Assembly (NCBI RefSeq): GCF_031082405.1
Contig: NZ_JAVHJU010000067.1
Location: 248,001-312,000 of the forward strand
Length of the DNA: 64,000 nt
From: Amycolatopsis sp. A133
GTDB lineage: Bacteria; Actinomycetota; Actinomycetes; Mycobacteriales; Pseudonocardiaceae
Reading direction: 5' to 3'
Shown here: piece by piece, positions 8,478 through 16,356 of the stretch
Position numbering within the stretch: position 1 is the first letter of the stretch
How the letters are laid out: every line of letters starts with the position of its first letter
Program-made: the position numbers and the translations under genes
Notes under the pieces: generated by a model
Seen by the model: only the letters and a program-made list of their open reading frames with translations
Told to the model about the DNA's origin: nothing
Databases searched by the model: none

Positions 8478-8804
8478 GTGTCACGCCATTACGAGGTAAT
8501 GGTCATCCTGGACCCCACGCTCGACGAGCGCACGGTCGCTCCGACGCTGGACACCTTCCTCAACGTCATCCGCACTTCGGGCGGAAGCGTCGAGAAGGTC
8601 GACGTCTGGGGCCGTCGCCGGCTCTCGTACGAGATCAAGAAGCACGCCGAGGGCATCTACGCCCTGCTGGACCTGAACTCGTCCTCGGACGCGGTGAAGG
8701 AGCTGGACCGCCAGCTGTCGCTGCAGGAAACCGTGCTCCGCACCAAGGTCATGCGTCGCGAGGTCAAGCGCGCCGCGGCCAAGCCCGCTGCCGCCAAGGC
8801 CTGA
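8478..8804 (+). CDS. rpsF: 30S ribosomal protein S6 (bS6)
   Basis: A 108-residue ribosomal protein that pairs with S18 on the platform of the small subunit. It opens SRHYEVMVILDPTLDE and contains WGRRRLSYEIKKHAEGIY, the standard S6 core, with a short Ala/Lys-rich tail. GTG 8478 is the start: AGGAGG at 8463-8468 is about 9 bases upstream, whereas the GTG at 8472 would be too close. First gene of the rpsF-ssb-rpsR-rplI operon, which runs with gaps of 15-41 bp. Confidence 0.95.
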   Translation: MSRHYEVMVILDPTLDERTVAPTLDTFLNVIRTSGGSVEKVDVWGRRRLSYEIKKHAEGIYALLDLNSSSDAVKELDRQLSLQETVLRTKVMRREVKRAAAKPAAAKA

Positions 8805-8821
8805 GCCCGAGGGGAACCCCG

Positions 8822-9337
8822 ATGGCTGGAGACACCGTCATCACGGTGGTCGGCAACCTGACGTCCGACCCGGAACTGCGCTTCACCCCGTCCGGTGCGG
8901 CGGTCGCGAACTTCACCGTCGCGTCCACCCCGCGCACGCTCGACAAGCAGTCGGGTGAGTGGAAGGACGGCGAGGCGCTGTTCCTGCGCTGCAACATCTG
9001 GCGGCAGGCGGCGGAGAACGTCGCCGAGTCCCTGACCCGCGGCGCCCGCGTCGTCGTGCAGGGCCGCCTGAAGCAGCGGTCGTTCGAGACGAAGGAAGGC
9101 GAGAAGCGGACCGTCGTCGAGCTCGAGGTCGACGAGATCGGCCCCTCGCTGCGCTACGCCACGGCCAAGGTCAACAAGGTCAGCCGCGGTGGCGGCGGTG
9201 ACTTCGGCGGCGGCGGTGGCGGCGGGAACCGTGGCGGTGGTGGCGGCGGCGGTATGCCCGCCGACGACCCGTGGGGTTCCGCGCCTGCCGCGAGCAGCGG
9301 TGGCGGCGGCGGCTTCTCCGACGAGCCTCCCTTCTGA
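8822..9337 (+). CDS. ssb: Single-stranded DNA-binding protein
   Basis: A 171-residue SSB. The N-terminal ~115 residues form the OB fold (TVITVVGNLTSDPELRFT, LFLRCNIWRQAAENVAESL, RVVVQGRLKQRSFE). A Gly-rich linker with poly-Gly runs follows, and the acidic C-terminal tip SDEPPF is the docking site for replication and repair partners. Start ATG 8822 with GAGGGG upstream. It is co-transcribed with rpsF and rpsR, an arrangement common to actinobacteria. Confidence 0.96.
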   Translation: MAGDTVITVVGNLTSDPELRFTPSGAAVANFTVASTPRTLDKQSGEWKDGEALFLRCNIWRQAAENVAESLTRGARVVVQGRLKQRSFETKEGEKRTVVELEVDEIGPSLRYATAKVNKVSRGGGGDFGGGGGGGNRGGGGGGGMPADDPWGSAPAASSGGGGGFSDEPPF

Positions 9338-9378
9338 TCTCGTACACATCCACAGATTTGAATTTCCAGGAGTAGACA

Positions 9379-9627
9379 GTGGCCAAGCCACCCATCCGCA
9401 AGCCCAAGAAGAAGGTCTGCGTGTTCTGCAAGGCCGAGAAGAAGGGCCGCCCGGAACTGATCGACTACAAGGACACCAACCTGCTGCGGAAGTACATCTC
9501 CGACCGCGGCAAGATCCGTGCCCGTCGCGTCACCGGCAACTGCAGCCAGCACCAGCGTGACATCGCCATCGCGGTCAAGAACTCCCGCGAGATGGCGCTG
9601 CTGCCCTACACCTCGACCGCGCGCTAA
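9379..9627 (+). CDS. rpsR: 30S ribosomal protein S18 (bS18), zinc-binding C+ form
   Basis: An 82-residue small-subunit protein, partner of S6. The core DYKDTNLLRKYISDRGKI and RRVTGNCSQHQRDIA is clear. It retains CVFC plus a later NCSQH, the cysteine set of the zinc-dependent (C+) S18 form. Actinobacteria often carry a second, cysteine-free copy under zinc control; none is in this window. GTG start at 9379 with CAGGAG at 9368-9373. Confidence 0.95.
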   Translation: MAKPPIRKPKKKVCVFCKAEKKGRPELIDYKDTNLLRKYISDRGKIRARRVTGNCSQHQRDIAIAVKNSREMALLPYTSTAR

Positions 9628-9642
9628 GGGAGGGCACTGACA

Positions 9643-10104
9643 ATGGCGAAGATCATCCTCACCACGGACGTGGCCAACCTGGGCGGCCCCGGCGACATCG
9701 TCGAGGTCAAGGACGGCTACGCGCGCAACTACCTGCTCCCGCGGGGCTACGCGATCGCGGCCTCCAAGGGCGCGGAGAAGAACGTGCGCACCATCCAGCG
9801 CGCGCAGGAGAGCCGTCGCATCCGCGACCTCGACCACGCCAAGGAGATCAAGGCGACGCTGGAGGGCCTCGGCGCCATCGAGCTCACCGGCAAGGCGGCC
9901 GAGGGCTCCAAGAAGCTCTTCGGCTCGATCACCGCGGCCGAGATCGTCGACGCGATCAAGAAGGCCGGTGGCCCGCTGCTCGACAAGCGCGTCATCGAGC
10001 TGCGCGACCACATCAAGACCGTGGGCAAGCACTCGGTCGGCGCCCGGCTGCACCCGGACGTGAAGGTCGACGTGCGGCTCGAGATCAAGGCCGTCGCGCC
10101 GTAA
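9643..10104 (+). CDS. rplI: 50S ribosomal protein L9 (bL9)
   Basis: A 153-residue large-subunit protein. The N-terminal RNA-binding domain is MAKIILTTDVANLGGPGD...VKDGYARNYLLPRGYA, followed by a long charged connecting helix and the C-terminal domain (KKLFGSITAAEIVDAIK, VGKHSVGARLHPDV). Start ATG 9643 with GGGAGG upstream. It is the last gene of the operon and is followed by the hairpin terminator at 10125. Confidence 0.96.
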   Translation: MAKIILTTDVANLGGPGDIVEVKDGYARNYLLPRGYAIAASKGAEKNVRTIQRAQESRRIRDLDHAKEIKATLEGLGAIELTGKAAEGSKKLFGSITAAEIVDAIKKAGGPLLDKRVIELRDHIKTVGKHSVGARLHPDVKVDVRLEIKAVAP

Positions 10105-10124
10105 GCAAGGCACTACGTCGTGAA

Positions 10125-10157
10125 AAGGCGGGTCACCCCTGGTGGGTGGCCCGCCTT
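10125..10157 (+). terminator. Rho-independent terminator after rplI
   Basis: A 14-base stem (AAGGCGGGTCACCC against GGGTGGCCCGCCTT, 13 of 14 paired) closes a 5-base loop and is followed by CACGCTTTT. It sits 20 bases after the rplI stop and separates the ribosomal operon from the T7SS cassette. Confidence 0.85.
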
Positions 10158-10234
10158 CACGCTTTTCGGGGAACCTCGGACACCGTGGCGGCGTCGGAGG
10201 AGAATGGGCGCGGACGCGAAGGGGATGGATCGGG

Positions 10235-10588
10235 ATGGGTAACGAGGTCAACATGTCCGCGCCGGCCGGCGGTGGCGGCTTCACGTTCGACGCCGACAAG
10301 ATCGACGGTGTCATCAAGAAGTGGCAGGACCTGCAGGCCGACCTGAAGCGCGACTACGACGACGCCAACCTGATGGCGAACGTGAAGGCGCCCGGCAAGG
10401 AGTTCGCGAGCGGCGACTGGGAGAAGCTCGCGAACCCGTCCGGCAAGGCGTTCCTCGAGCAGAACCAGAAGATGCAGGACTACGTCAAGAACTACATCGA
10501 CGCGCTCACCGCGGCGAAGCAGAAGATCACCACCAAGGAGTCGGACACCCACGCCGACCTTTCCAAGACGGGGAACCAGGCCACGTGA
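10235..10588 (+). CDS. Small WXG100/ESX-like T7SS protein (cassette 1)
   Basis: A 117-residue soluble, mostly helical protein with no signal peptide. A single Trp-containing segment (IKKWQDLQADLKRDYDDA) and a second helix rich in charged residues (KAFLEQNQKMQDYVKNYIDAL) fit the small ESX-substrate or partner proteins found beside EspG in Pseudonocardiaceae; there is no strict WXG turn. ATG 10235 has AAGGGG at 10219-10224. Its stop overlaps the GTG of the DUF3558 lipoprotein gene (GTGA at 10585-10588), so the two are translationally coupled. The counterpart in cassette 2 is the gene at 38038. Confidence 0.7.
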   Translation: MGNEVNMSAPAGGGGFTFDADKIDGVIKKWQDLQADLKRDYDDANLMANVKAPGKEFASGDWEKLANPSGKAFLEQNQKMQDYVKNYIDALTAAKQKITTKESDTHADLSKTGNQAT

Positions 10589-11181
10589 ACCGACGACTCA
10601 CCGCCGTCCCGGCGCTGGTCCTCGCCGTGCTCGCCCTCGCCGGCTGCGCCGGCAAGACCCGCGGCACCGCCAACCCGGCGCCGTCCACGGCCGCGTCGAG
10701 CAGCGAGACCGCCGGTGGCGGCTCCGCGCCGAAGGTGCCGAGCCCGCTGAACACCGCGTCGATCACCTCGGACGCCTGCGCGACGCTGTCGTCGTCCGCG
10801 CGCTCATCCCTCAGCCTCGGCGAAGGTTCCTCGCGCACCACGAGCAACGGCCCGAGCTGCACGTTCCAGGAAGCCGCCGACCCGGGCAACCAGATCGACG
10901 TGACGACGGTGACGGCGAACAAGAACGGCCTCAGCGACGTCTACGACACGAAGGCCAACGACGCTTACTGGGAAGAGACGCAGGTCGGCGGCTACCCGGC
11001 GGTCTACGCCGCCGCGGTGGACGGCCGGAAGAACGGCAAGTGCGGCCTGTTCGTCGGGGTCACCGACGAGCTGGCGGTCAACATCCTGGTGCAGTACGAC
11101 CACGGCGCCGGCGCGTCGGACCCCTGCCCGGTGGCGCAGAAGTTCGGCGAGGCGATGGTCCAGACCCTGATGGGAGGCTGA
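10585..11181 (+). CDS. DUF3558 family lipoprotein (cassette 1)
   Basis: A 198-residue exported lipoprotein: short basic start, hydrophobic core, then lipobox LALAGCAG with the lipidated Cys. A Thr/Ser/Pro linker precedes a globular domain with the DUF3558 pattern (DACATLSSSARSSL, GPSCTF, YPAVYAA, CGLFVGVTDELAVNILV) and paired cysteines. DUF3558 lipoproteins accompany T7SS accessory genes in Pseudonocardiaceae; their molecular role is unknown. The GTG start overlaps the preceding stop by 4 bases. The cassette 2 counterpart is at 38439. Confidence 0.82.
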   Translation: MNRRLTAVPALVLAVLALAGCAGKTRGTANPAPSTAASSSETAGGGSAPKVPSPLNTASITSDACATLSSSARSSLSLGEGSSRTTSNGPSCTFQEAADPGNQIDVTTVTANKNGLSDVYDTKANDAYWEETQVGGYPAVYAAAVDGRKNGKCGLFVGVTDELAVNILVQYDHGAGASDPCPVAQKFGEAMVQTLMGG

Positions 11182-11182
11182 C

Positions 11183-12541
11183 ATGCTCGAACTGGTGCTT
11201 CTCGGTGGCTTTGCCGCGTACAACATGGCCACCACGCATTCGGACGACCACACGTCGGTGCAGGGCGACCGGAAGATCGACTGCTACGACATCTGGGAGA
11301 AGATCACCACCGGCCCCGGGCCGGGCTCGATCGAAAACGGCCAGTCGGCGGCGAGCCGGCTGAAGGGCGCTTACCAGGAACGCCTCGGCACGATCGACGC
11401 GCTGGCCAAGGAGATGGACGCGGCCTGGACCGGCGGCGGGGCCGAGGCGGCGCAGAACGCCGGCGCCCACCCGCTGCGGGTGTGGATGGAGGACTCCGGC
11501 ACCAAGCTCACCGACTCCGACAAGTACCTCGGCGAGCAGCACAGCGCCTTCACCACGGTGCACGCGCAGGTGCAGCCGGTGCCGAAGGACCCGCCGAAGA
11601 ACAACCTGCTCAACGCGGTGACGCCGTGGACGACCGACACCGACCGGGCGATCCGCGACTACAACACCAAGGGCCAGGCCAACGTCGACGCCTTCAACAC
11701 CTATTACAAGGCGAGCAACGACAACGGCCAGAAGATGCCGACGTACTCCGCGCTCCAGGGCCAGCAGGAGAACGTCAACGTCGACGGCGGCAAGGACGGC
11801 AAGAAGAAGCCGGGCGGCAAGGACGGCAACGGTTCGGGGGACGGCAACGGCACCGGCAACGGAACCGGAACCGGCTCGGTGCCCGGGGTGAACATGCCGG
11901 GTCCGGGCGGCGTCCCGTCCTTCCCCGGCCAGCCGAACACCCCCGGTGGCAGCTTCGACCCGGGCAAGGTGCCGGGCTTCGACCCGTCGAAGCCGCCGAA
12001 CTTCGACCCCTCGAAGATCCCCGGCGGGAACTACGACCCGTCCAAGATCCCCGGCGCGGGCAATTACACCCCGCCGAACTTCAGCGACGGCACCCACTCG
12101 TCGGGGTTCGTCCCGCCGAAGATCCCCGGGGCCGGCGGTGGCTTCGGTCCCGGTGGCGGGGGCGGCGCGGGTGACTTCGCCATCCCCGGCGGCGGCTTCG
12201 GCCCCGGCGGCTCGGGCGGGATCGGCGATCCGGCGGCGGGCTTCGGGCCCGGCGGCGTGGGCTTCGGCCCCGGCGGCTCGACCGGTGCGGCCATGCCCGG
12301 CGGTGGCGACGCGGCCGGCGCCGGCCGGGGCGGCGCGGGTGCCGGCGGGGCGATGGGCGGCGCCGCGGGCGGCCGCGCCGGTGCCTCCGGCATGGGTGGC
12401 ATGGGCGGCATGCACCCCGGCGGCGCCAAGGGCCAGGGCGGCGGCGACGAGGAACGCACGTCGAAGTACCTGCTCGGCGACGACCCGAACGACATCTTCG
12501 GGACCGACGAGCTGACCGCACCGCCGGTCATCGGCGAGTAG
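11183..12541 (+). CDS. PPE-like T7SS substrate with Gly/Pro-rich C-terminus (cassette 1)
   Basis: A 452-residue protein without a signal peptide. The N-terminal ~200 residues are helical with a WXG-type turn (EMDAAWTGGGAEAAQ) and the segment NAVTPWTTDTDRAIRDYN, shared with the gene at 35937 (DVATPWDTDTEDKINQYN). The middle is low-complexity Gly/Pro (residues ~205-425). The end, SKYLLGDDPNDIFG...PPVIGE, is nearly the same as in the cassette 2 protein (ASYLVEPDPESIFG...PPVIGL). This fits a PPE-like substrate recognised by the EspG encoded next door. ATG 11183 is 1 base after the lipoprotein stop. Confidence 0.75.
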   Translation: MLELVLLGGFAAYNMATTHSDDHTSVQGDRKIDCYDIWEKITTGPGPGSIENGQSAASRLKGAYQERLGTIDALAKEMDAAWTGGGAEAAQNAGAHPLRVWMEDSGTKLTDSDKYLGEQHSAFTTVHAQVQPVPKDPPKNNLLNAVTPWTTDTDRAIRDYNTKGQANVDAFNTYYKASNDNGQKMPTYSALQGQQENVNVDGGKDGKKKPGGKDGNGSGDGNGTGNGTGTGSVPGVNMPGPGGVPSFPGQPNTPGGSFDPGKVPGFDPSKPPNFDPSKIPGGNYDPSKIPGAGNYTPPNFSDGTHSSGFVPPKIPGAGGGFGPGGGGGAGDFAIPGGGFGPGGSGGIGDPAAGFGPGGVGFGPGGSTGAAMPGGGDAAGAGRGGAGAGGAMGGAAGGRAGASGMGGMGGMHPGGAKGQGGGDEERTSKYLLGDDPNDIFGTDELTAPPVIGE

Positions 12542-12625
12542 CGCACGCGAGACCGCCGGGCGCGTGCCAAGATGGGCGCCCCCGGCGTTTTCCGCGATCA
12601 CCGGGATCACCGAGTTCAATTTCCA

Positions 12626-13432
12626 ATGGGGGCAAGAGCGGTGCTGGACAGGCAGGTCACCATCACGACCGGCACCCTGATCAACCTGATCCGGCGCCGG
12701 GGCGGCGAGCCGCACACCGTGCTGTCGGAGACGCCGACCTGGTACAGCGACGAGGCCCAGCGCGCCGAGGACGAGCAGACCAACGCCGAGCTCGCGAAGG
12801 CCGGGCTGTTCGGCCCGCGCGGCATGCACCCCGGGTTCGTCGCGACGATCGAAGCGATCGCCCGGCCGCAGCTGGAGTACTACGGCTGGGTCGACGGCGG
12901 GTTCCAGGGCAAGCCGGTGAGCTACCGGCTGCTCGCCGGCAGCGCCGGGGGCGAAGCGTTCGTGCTGGCCAAGCACGAGGAGCTGGACGTCGTCGTGCTG
13001 GAGTCGACGCAGCCGCACGAGCTGCTCGACGACTTCCTCGGCCAGATCCCGAAGCTGGCGCCGGGCCGCGGGACCCCGCTCGCGGTGCCGAAGAGCCAGC
13101 TCGAAGGGACCGCCCGCGACGACGACGGCGCCGGGTTCGCGGTGCTCCGCAGCGACCGCCCCGCCGAGGGTTCGCAGGAGGCGGACGAACTCCGCCGGAT
13201 CCTCGCGTTGCGCCGGATGGGGAGCGGCAGCCTCTACGTCGCGGTCCGCAACCGCACCGGCGCGCGGCACCGGATCGAACGCCCGGTGAACTACATCGAT
13301 ACCTCGGAAGGCCGGTGGCTGACCGAGGAGATTCCGGGGCGGGGCGAAAACCGGATCGCCTTCACCCCGGCCGACCAGCGCGTTCTCGCCGACCGGTTAC
13401 GCAGCGCAGTGGGCCGGCTCACCGCGGCCTGA
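12626..13432 (+). CDS. EspG-family T7SS chaperone (cassette 1)
   Basis: A cytosolic protein of about 268 residues of the EspG type (ESX secretion-associated protein). EspG proteins bind the tips of PE/PPE-type substrates, keep them soluble and direct them to their own ESX machine. Visible features: an acidic-aromatic N-terminal segment (TPTWYSDEAQRAEDEQ), repeated beta strands, LDDFLGQIPKLAPGRGTPLAVP matching the conserved GxG loop, and a C-terminal helix. Start is uncertain: ATG 12626 or GTG 12641; neither has a good ribosome-binding site. It follows the PPE-like gene by 84 bp. Confidence 0.78.
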   Translation: MGARAVLDRQVTITTGTLINLIRRRGGEPHTVLSETPTWYSDEAQRAEDEQTNAELAKAGLFGPRGMHPGFVATIEAIARPQLEYYGWVDGGFQGKPVSYRLLAGSAGGEAFVLAKHEELDVVVLESTQPHELLDDFLGQIPKLAPGRGTPLAVPKSQLEGTARDDDGAGFAVLRSDRPAEGSQEADELRRILALRRMGSGSLYVAVRNRTGARHRIERPVNYIDTSEGRWLTEEIPGRGENRIAFTPADQRVLADRLRSAVGRLTAA

Positions 13433-13950
13433 CGAGACGCCGCCGTTCAGCCCACCGGGTGAGTGTCTACCCTCTGTGATATTCATCCACAGGCCGCGCG
13501 GTCCAATGGGTTCGACCTGGTCCACGACACGCCGAAGAACGGACTTACCGCGACACGCCGGACGAGTTTTCCGCAAGTTCTCCACACCTTGTTCACAGGG
13601 CTTGACCTGCACGTTTCCCAAAGCCGAGCCCGCTTGTCCCCAACTTGTCCACAGCTCTCGCGGCACCTGTGATTGGTTACCCCCATTCATCCACAGGTTG
13701 TCCACAGAAGGGTCCCCACCCTGAATTGCCATCGGCCTTCCGGGGGATCTAGCGTGCCCGCTCGGGCCTGTACTCACGGTGGCGCTCCGCGTGTCTGCGG
13801 CAGCCGGCCGGCGTTGTCGCCGATCATCGGGGGACGAGGTCCGGTGGACGACCGGTGGACCAAAAGCAGGGGCTCCAGCCCCGTGCTTCGAGAGCGAAGA
13901 TCCGGCATAATCGAACGGGTGTTCGACACAATGAGGAGGTGTCCGGGGCG
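13433..13950. other. 518-bp gene-free region upstream of dnaB
   Basis: No convincing gene. The first 280 bp are AT-richer than the surroundings and contain the DnaA-box-like cluster listed separately. The distal part, 13720-13950, holds the dnaB leader with GAGGAGGTG at 13933-13941. This region is the reverse of what is expected for a simple operon gap and probably carries the dnaB promoter. Confidence 0.7.
13483..13706 (+). promoter_or_regulatory. Cluster of DnaA-box-like 9-mers in 11-bp pairs upstream of dnaB
   Basis: Seven boxes on the plus strand resemble TTGTCCACA, the preferred actinobacterial DnaA box: 13483 (TCATCCACA), 13578 (TTCTCCACA), 13589 (TTGTTCACA), 13634 (TTGTCCCCA), 13645 (TTGTCCACA, perfect), 13687 (TCATCCACA) and 13698 (TTGTCCACA, perfect). 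The last six form three pairs, each exactly 11 bp start to start, spaced 56 and 53 bp apart. All face the same way, so adjacent DnaA molecules would lie on the same helix face. The likely role is DnaA control of dnaB or DnaA titration; an origin is less likely because dnaA and dnaN are not here. Confidence 0.7.
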
Positions 13951-15366
13951 GTGGCGCTGACCGACGACCGCAGTCCGATGTACGCGGAGTCCGACCCGGG
14001 CCCGAGCGATCCCGGTTCCGGCGGTGGCGGTGGTGGGTTCGACCGCCAGCCGCCGCAGGACATCGCGGCCGAGCAGTCCGTGCTCGGCGGCATGCTGCTG
14101 TCCAAGGACGCGGTCGCCGACGTCATCGAAGCGCTCGGCCCCGACGACTTCTACCGTCCCGCGCACCAGGCGATCTACGACTGCATCCTCGACCTCTACG
14201 GCCGCGGCGAGCCCGCCGACCCGATCACCGTGTCGGCCGAGCTGGAGCGCCGCGGTGAGCTGGGCCGCGTCGGCGGCGCGCCCTACCTGCACACGCTGAT
14301 CGCGACGGTGCCGACGGCGGCGAACGCCGGGTACTACGCGGAGATCGTCTCCGAGAAGGCGGTGCTGCGCCGGCTCGTCGAGGCGGGCACCCGGATCGTG
14401 CAGTACGGCTACGGCGCGGCGGCGGGTGACGGCGCGAGCATCGACGAGGTCGTCGACCGCGCGCAGGCCGCGATCTACGACGTCACCGAGCGGCGGACCA
14501 GCGAGGACTACGTCGCGCTGGAAGAGCTGCTGCAGCCGACGATGGACGAGATCGACGCGATCGCGTCGCGGGGCGGCCAGTCCCAGGGCATCCCGACCGG
14601 GTTCACCGACTTCGACGAGCTGACCAACGGCCTGCACCCCGGGCAGATGATCATCGTCGCGGCCCGTCCCGGTGTCGGCAAGTCGACCCTCGGCCTGGAC
14701 TTCGCGCGTTCGGCGTCGATCCGGCACGGCCTGACCAGCGTCATCTTCTCGCTGGAAATGAGCCGCACCGAGATCGTCATGCGCATGCTCTCGGCGGAGG
14801 CGAAGATCCGCCTCGCCGACATGCGCGGTGGCAAGATGTCCGACGACGACTGGACGCGCCTGGCCCGCCGGATGAGCGAGGTGTCCGAGGCGCCGCTGTT
14901 CGTCGACGACTCGCCGAACATGACGATGATGGAGATCCGCGCGAAGGCGCGCCGGTTGAAGCAGCGCCACGACCTCAAGCTCGTCGTCCTCGACTACCTC
15001 CAGCTGATGACGTCGGGCAAGCGCGTCGAGTCGCGGCAGCAGGAAGTCTCGGAGTTCTCCCGGCAGATGAAGCTGCTGGCGAAGGAGATCGAGGTCCCGG
15101 TGATCGCGATCAGCCAGCTGAACCGTGGTCCGGAACAGCGCACGGACAAGCGCCCGATGCTGTCCGACCTGCGTGAGTCCGGCTCACTGGAGCAGGACGC
15201 CGACCTCGTCATCCTGGTCAACCGCCCCGACGCCTGGGAGCGGGACGACCCGCGCGCGGGCGAGGCGGACCTGATCATCGCGAAGCACCGCGCCGGCCCG
15301 ACGGCGACGATCACCGTCGCGCACCAGCTGCACTACAGCCGCTTTGTGGACCTCTCGCACGACTAG
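13951..15366 (+). CDS. dnaB: Replicative DNA helicase DnaB
   Basis: A 471-residue hexameric helicase that unwinds DNA at the fork. The N-terminal domain (PPQDIAAEQSVLGGMLLSKDA, the primase-interaction collar) is followed by a linker and a RecA-like domain with Walker A ARPGVGKSTL, Walker B LVVLDYLQLM, the SQLNRG motif and the DLRESGSLEQDADLV block. No intein interrupts the P-loop or other motifs, unlike some mycobacterial DnaB proteins. Start GTG 13951 with GAGGAGGTG about 10 bases upstream. It follows the ribosomal-protein block as in mycobacteria but with the T7SS cassette inserted between. Confidence 0.96.
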   Translation: MALTDDRSPMYAESDPGPSDPGSGGGGGGFDRQPPQDIAAEQSVLGGMLLSKDAVADVIEALGPDDFYRPAHQAIYDCILDLYGRGEPADPITVSAELERRGELGRVGGAPYLHTLIATVPTAANAGYYAEIVSEKAVLRRLVEAGTRIVQYGYGAAAGDGASIDEVVDRAQAAIYDVTERRTSEDYVALEELLQPTMDEIDAIASRGGQSQGIPTGFTDFDELTNGLHPGQMIIVAARPGVGKSTLGLDFARSASIRHGLTSVIFSLEMSRTEIVMRMLSAEAKIRLADMRGGKMSDDDWTRLARRMSEVSEAPLFVDDSPNMTMMEIRAKARRLKQRHDLKLVVLDYLQLMTSGKRVESRQQEVSEFSRQMKLLAKEIEVPVIAISQLNRGPEQRTDKRPMLSDLRESGSLEQDADLVILVNRPDAWERDDPRAGEADLIIAKHRAGPTATITVAHQLHYSRFVDLSHD

Positions 15367-15377
15367 CCGAGGGCCGA

Positions 15378-15830
15378 CTAACCGAGAGCACTGTACCCGC
15401 GGACGAACGCCGTGAGGAGCCGGCCGAAGTTCTCTCGGTCCTCCTCCGGCCAGTCCGCCATGACCTCCGCGAACACCCCGCGGCGGAAGGCGTGCATCTC
15501 GTCGAGGTGCGCCCGGCCGGCCTCGGTCGGCACGAGCACCGCACGCCGTCCGTCGCGCTGATCGGCTTCGCGGCGCAGCAGGCCCTGCTCGACCGCGCGC
15601 GCCACGAGCCGGCTGGCGCGCGGCTGGTCGACGCCCATCGCCGCGCTCAGGGCCGTCACCGTGCCGGCCTCCCCGCGTTCGGCGAGCTCTTCGACGACGT
15701 CGAGCAGCTCGAACACCGGGTCGTGCGCACCGCGGCCCCGGGCCTTGCCGATCCGGCTGAGGGCTCGCCGCTGCTGGCTGCGGCGGATCGCGATCATGGC
15801 GCGCTCGACGTCGGCCACCGCGTCCGTCAT
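15378..15830 (-). CDS. MarR family transcriptional regulator
   Basis: A 150-residue winged-helix repressor. The DNA-binding core is TVTALSAAMGVDQPRASRLVARAVEQGLLRREADQRDGRRAVLVPTEAGR, with the Asp-x-Arg wing that is standard for MarR; flanking helices form the dimer. ATG 15830 with GGAGGTGG upstream. It is divergent from the gene at 15897 across the palindrome at 15852-15867, so it probably represses that gene and itself. The effector is unknown. Confidence 0.9.
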   Translation of the reverse strand: MTDAVADVERAMIAIRRSQQRRALSRIGKARGRGAHDPVFELLDVVEELAERGEAGTVTALSAAMGVDQPRASRLVARAVEQGLLRREADQRDGRRAVLVPTEAGRAHLDEMHAFRRGVFAEVMADWPEEDRENFGRLLTAFVRGYSALG

Positions 15831-15851
15831 GGTTGCTCCACCTCCAAACTA

Positions 15852-15867
15852 CATGTACTTTTACATG
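15852..15867. promoter_or_regulatory. MarR-type operator, CATGTA-cttt-TACATG
   Basis: A perfect 6-bp inverted repeat with a 4-base spacer, embedded in an AT-rich stretch (15848-15886) between two divergent MarR-like genes. The left arm is also part of the self-complementary TACATGTA at 15850-15857. Position and symmetry fit a MarR dimer site covering both promoters. Confidence 0.65.
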
Positions 15868-15896
15868 CAGTTGCTCATTGACATAACGGAGTACTC

Positions 15897-16289
15897 ATGA
15901 AACCCCTCGGCTGGTGGCTCCGCCACCTCCACGAGCTCCTCGAATCCTCCATGACCCAGGCCCTCGACGCGGAATCGCTGACCCGCCGGCACTGGCAGGT
16001 ACTCAACACGATCGCCCTCGGCGCCCGCACCCCGGAGCAGGTCGACACGGCGATGGCGCCGTTCGTCGCCGGCGAGGGCTCGATGGTCCCGAAGGTGGCC
16101 GACCTGCGCGCCCGGGGCTGGGTCACCGAGGACGGCAGCCTGACCGCCGACGGCCGCGAAGCCCACGCACGCGTCGAAGAGCACATCAAGGCGTTCCGCG
16201 CGGAGGCCATCGAGGGCATCAGCGAAGACGACTACCGCACCACGCTGCGGACACTGGAACGGTGCGCCGCCAACCTCGAAGCCGCCTGA
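15897..16289 (+). CDS. MarR-like winged-helix protein
   Basis: A 130-residue small protein. The opening WWLRHLHELLESSMTQALDAESLTRRHWQVLNTIALG is the MarR dimer helix plus the first DNA-binding helix; the wing region is GSMVPKVADLRARGWVTEDGSLTADGREAH. The segment between them is shorter than usual and lacks the D-x-R wing residues, so DNA binding is plausible but less certain than for its neighbour. ATG 15897 with GGAG at 15888-15891. Divergent from the MarR gene at 15830. Confidence 0.75.
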   Translation: MKPLGWWLRHLHELLESSMTQALDAESLTRRHWQVLNTIALGARTPEQVDTAMAPFVAGEGSMVPKVADLRARGWVTEDGSLTADGREAHARVEEHIKAFRAEAIEGISEDDYRTTLRTLERCAANLEAA

Positions 16290-16329
16290 GGAATATCCCG
16301 GGACGCGACGACGTCGGGTACTCTAGTAG

Positions 16330-16341
16330 TTGAACTTTCAA
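16330..16341. promoter_or_regulatory. Palindrome TTGAA-CT-TTCAA before the dioxygenase gene
   Basis: A perfect inverted repeat with a 2-base spacer, 15 bp upstream of the dioxygenase ATG at 16357 and just after a CTCTAGTAG stretch that could serve as a -10 region. It resembles MarR-type operators found before LigB/DODA-like genes. Either of the two MarR-like proteins next door, or a distant one, could bind it. Inference from position. Confidence 0.5.
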
Positions 16342-16356
16342 GCACTGGAGCGCTCG

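Noticed and set aside
13433..13950. Chromosomal origin (oriC)
   Set aside because: The DnaA-box cluster suggests it, but dnaA and dnaN are not adjacent, there is no clear AT-rich unwinding element, and the cluster is directly before dnaB. Kept as a DnaA-binding regulatory site.
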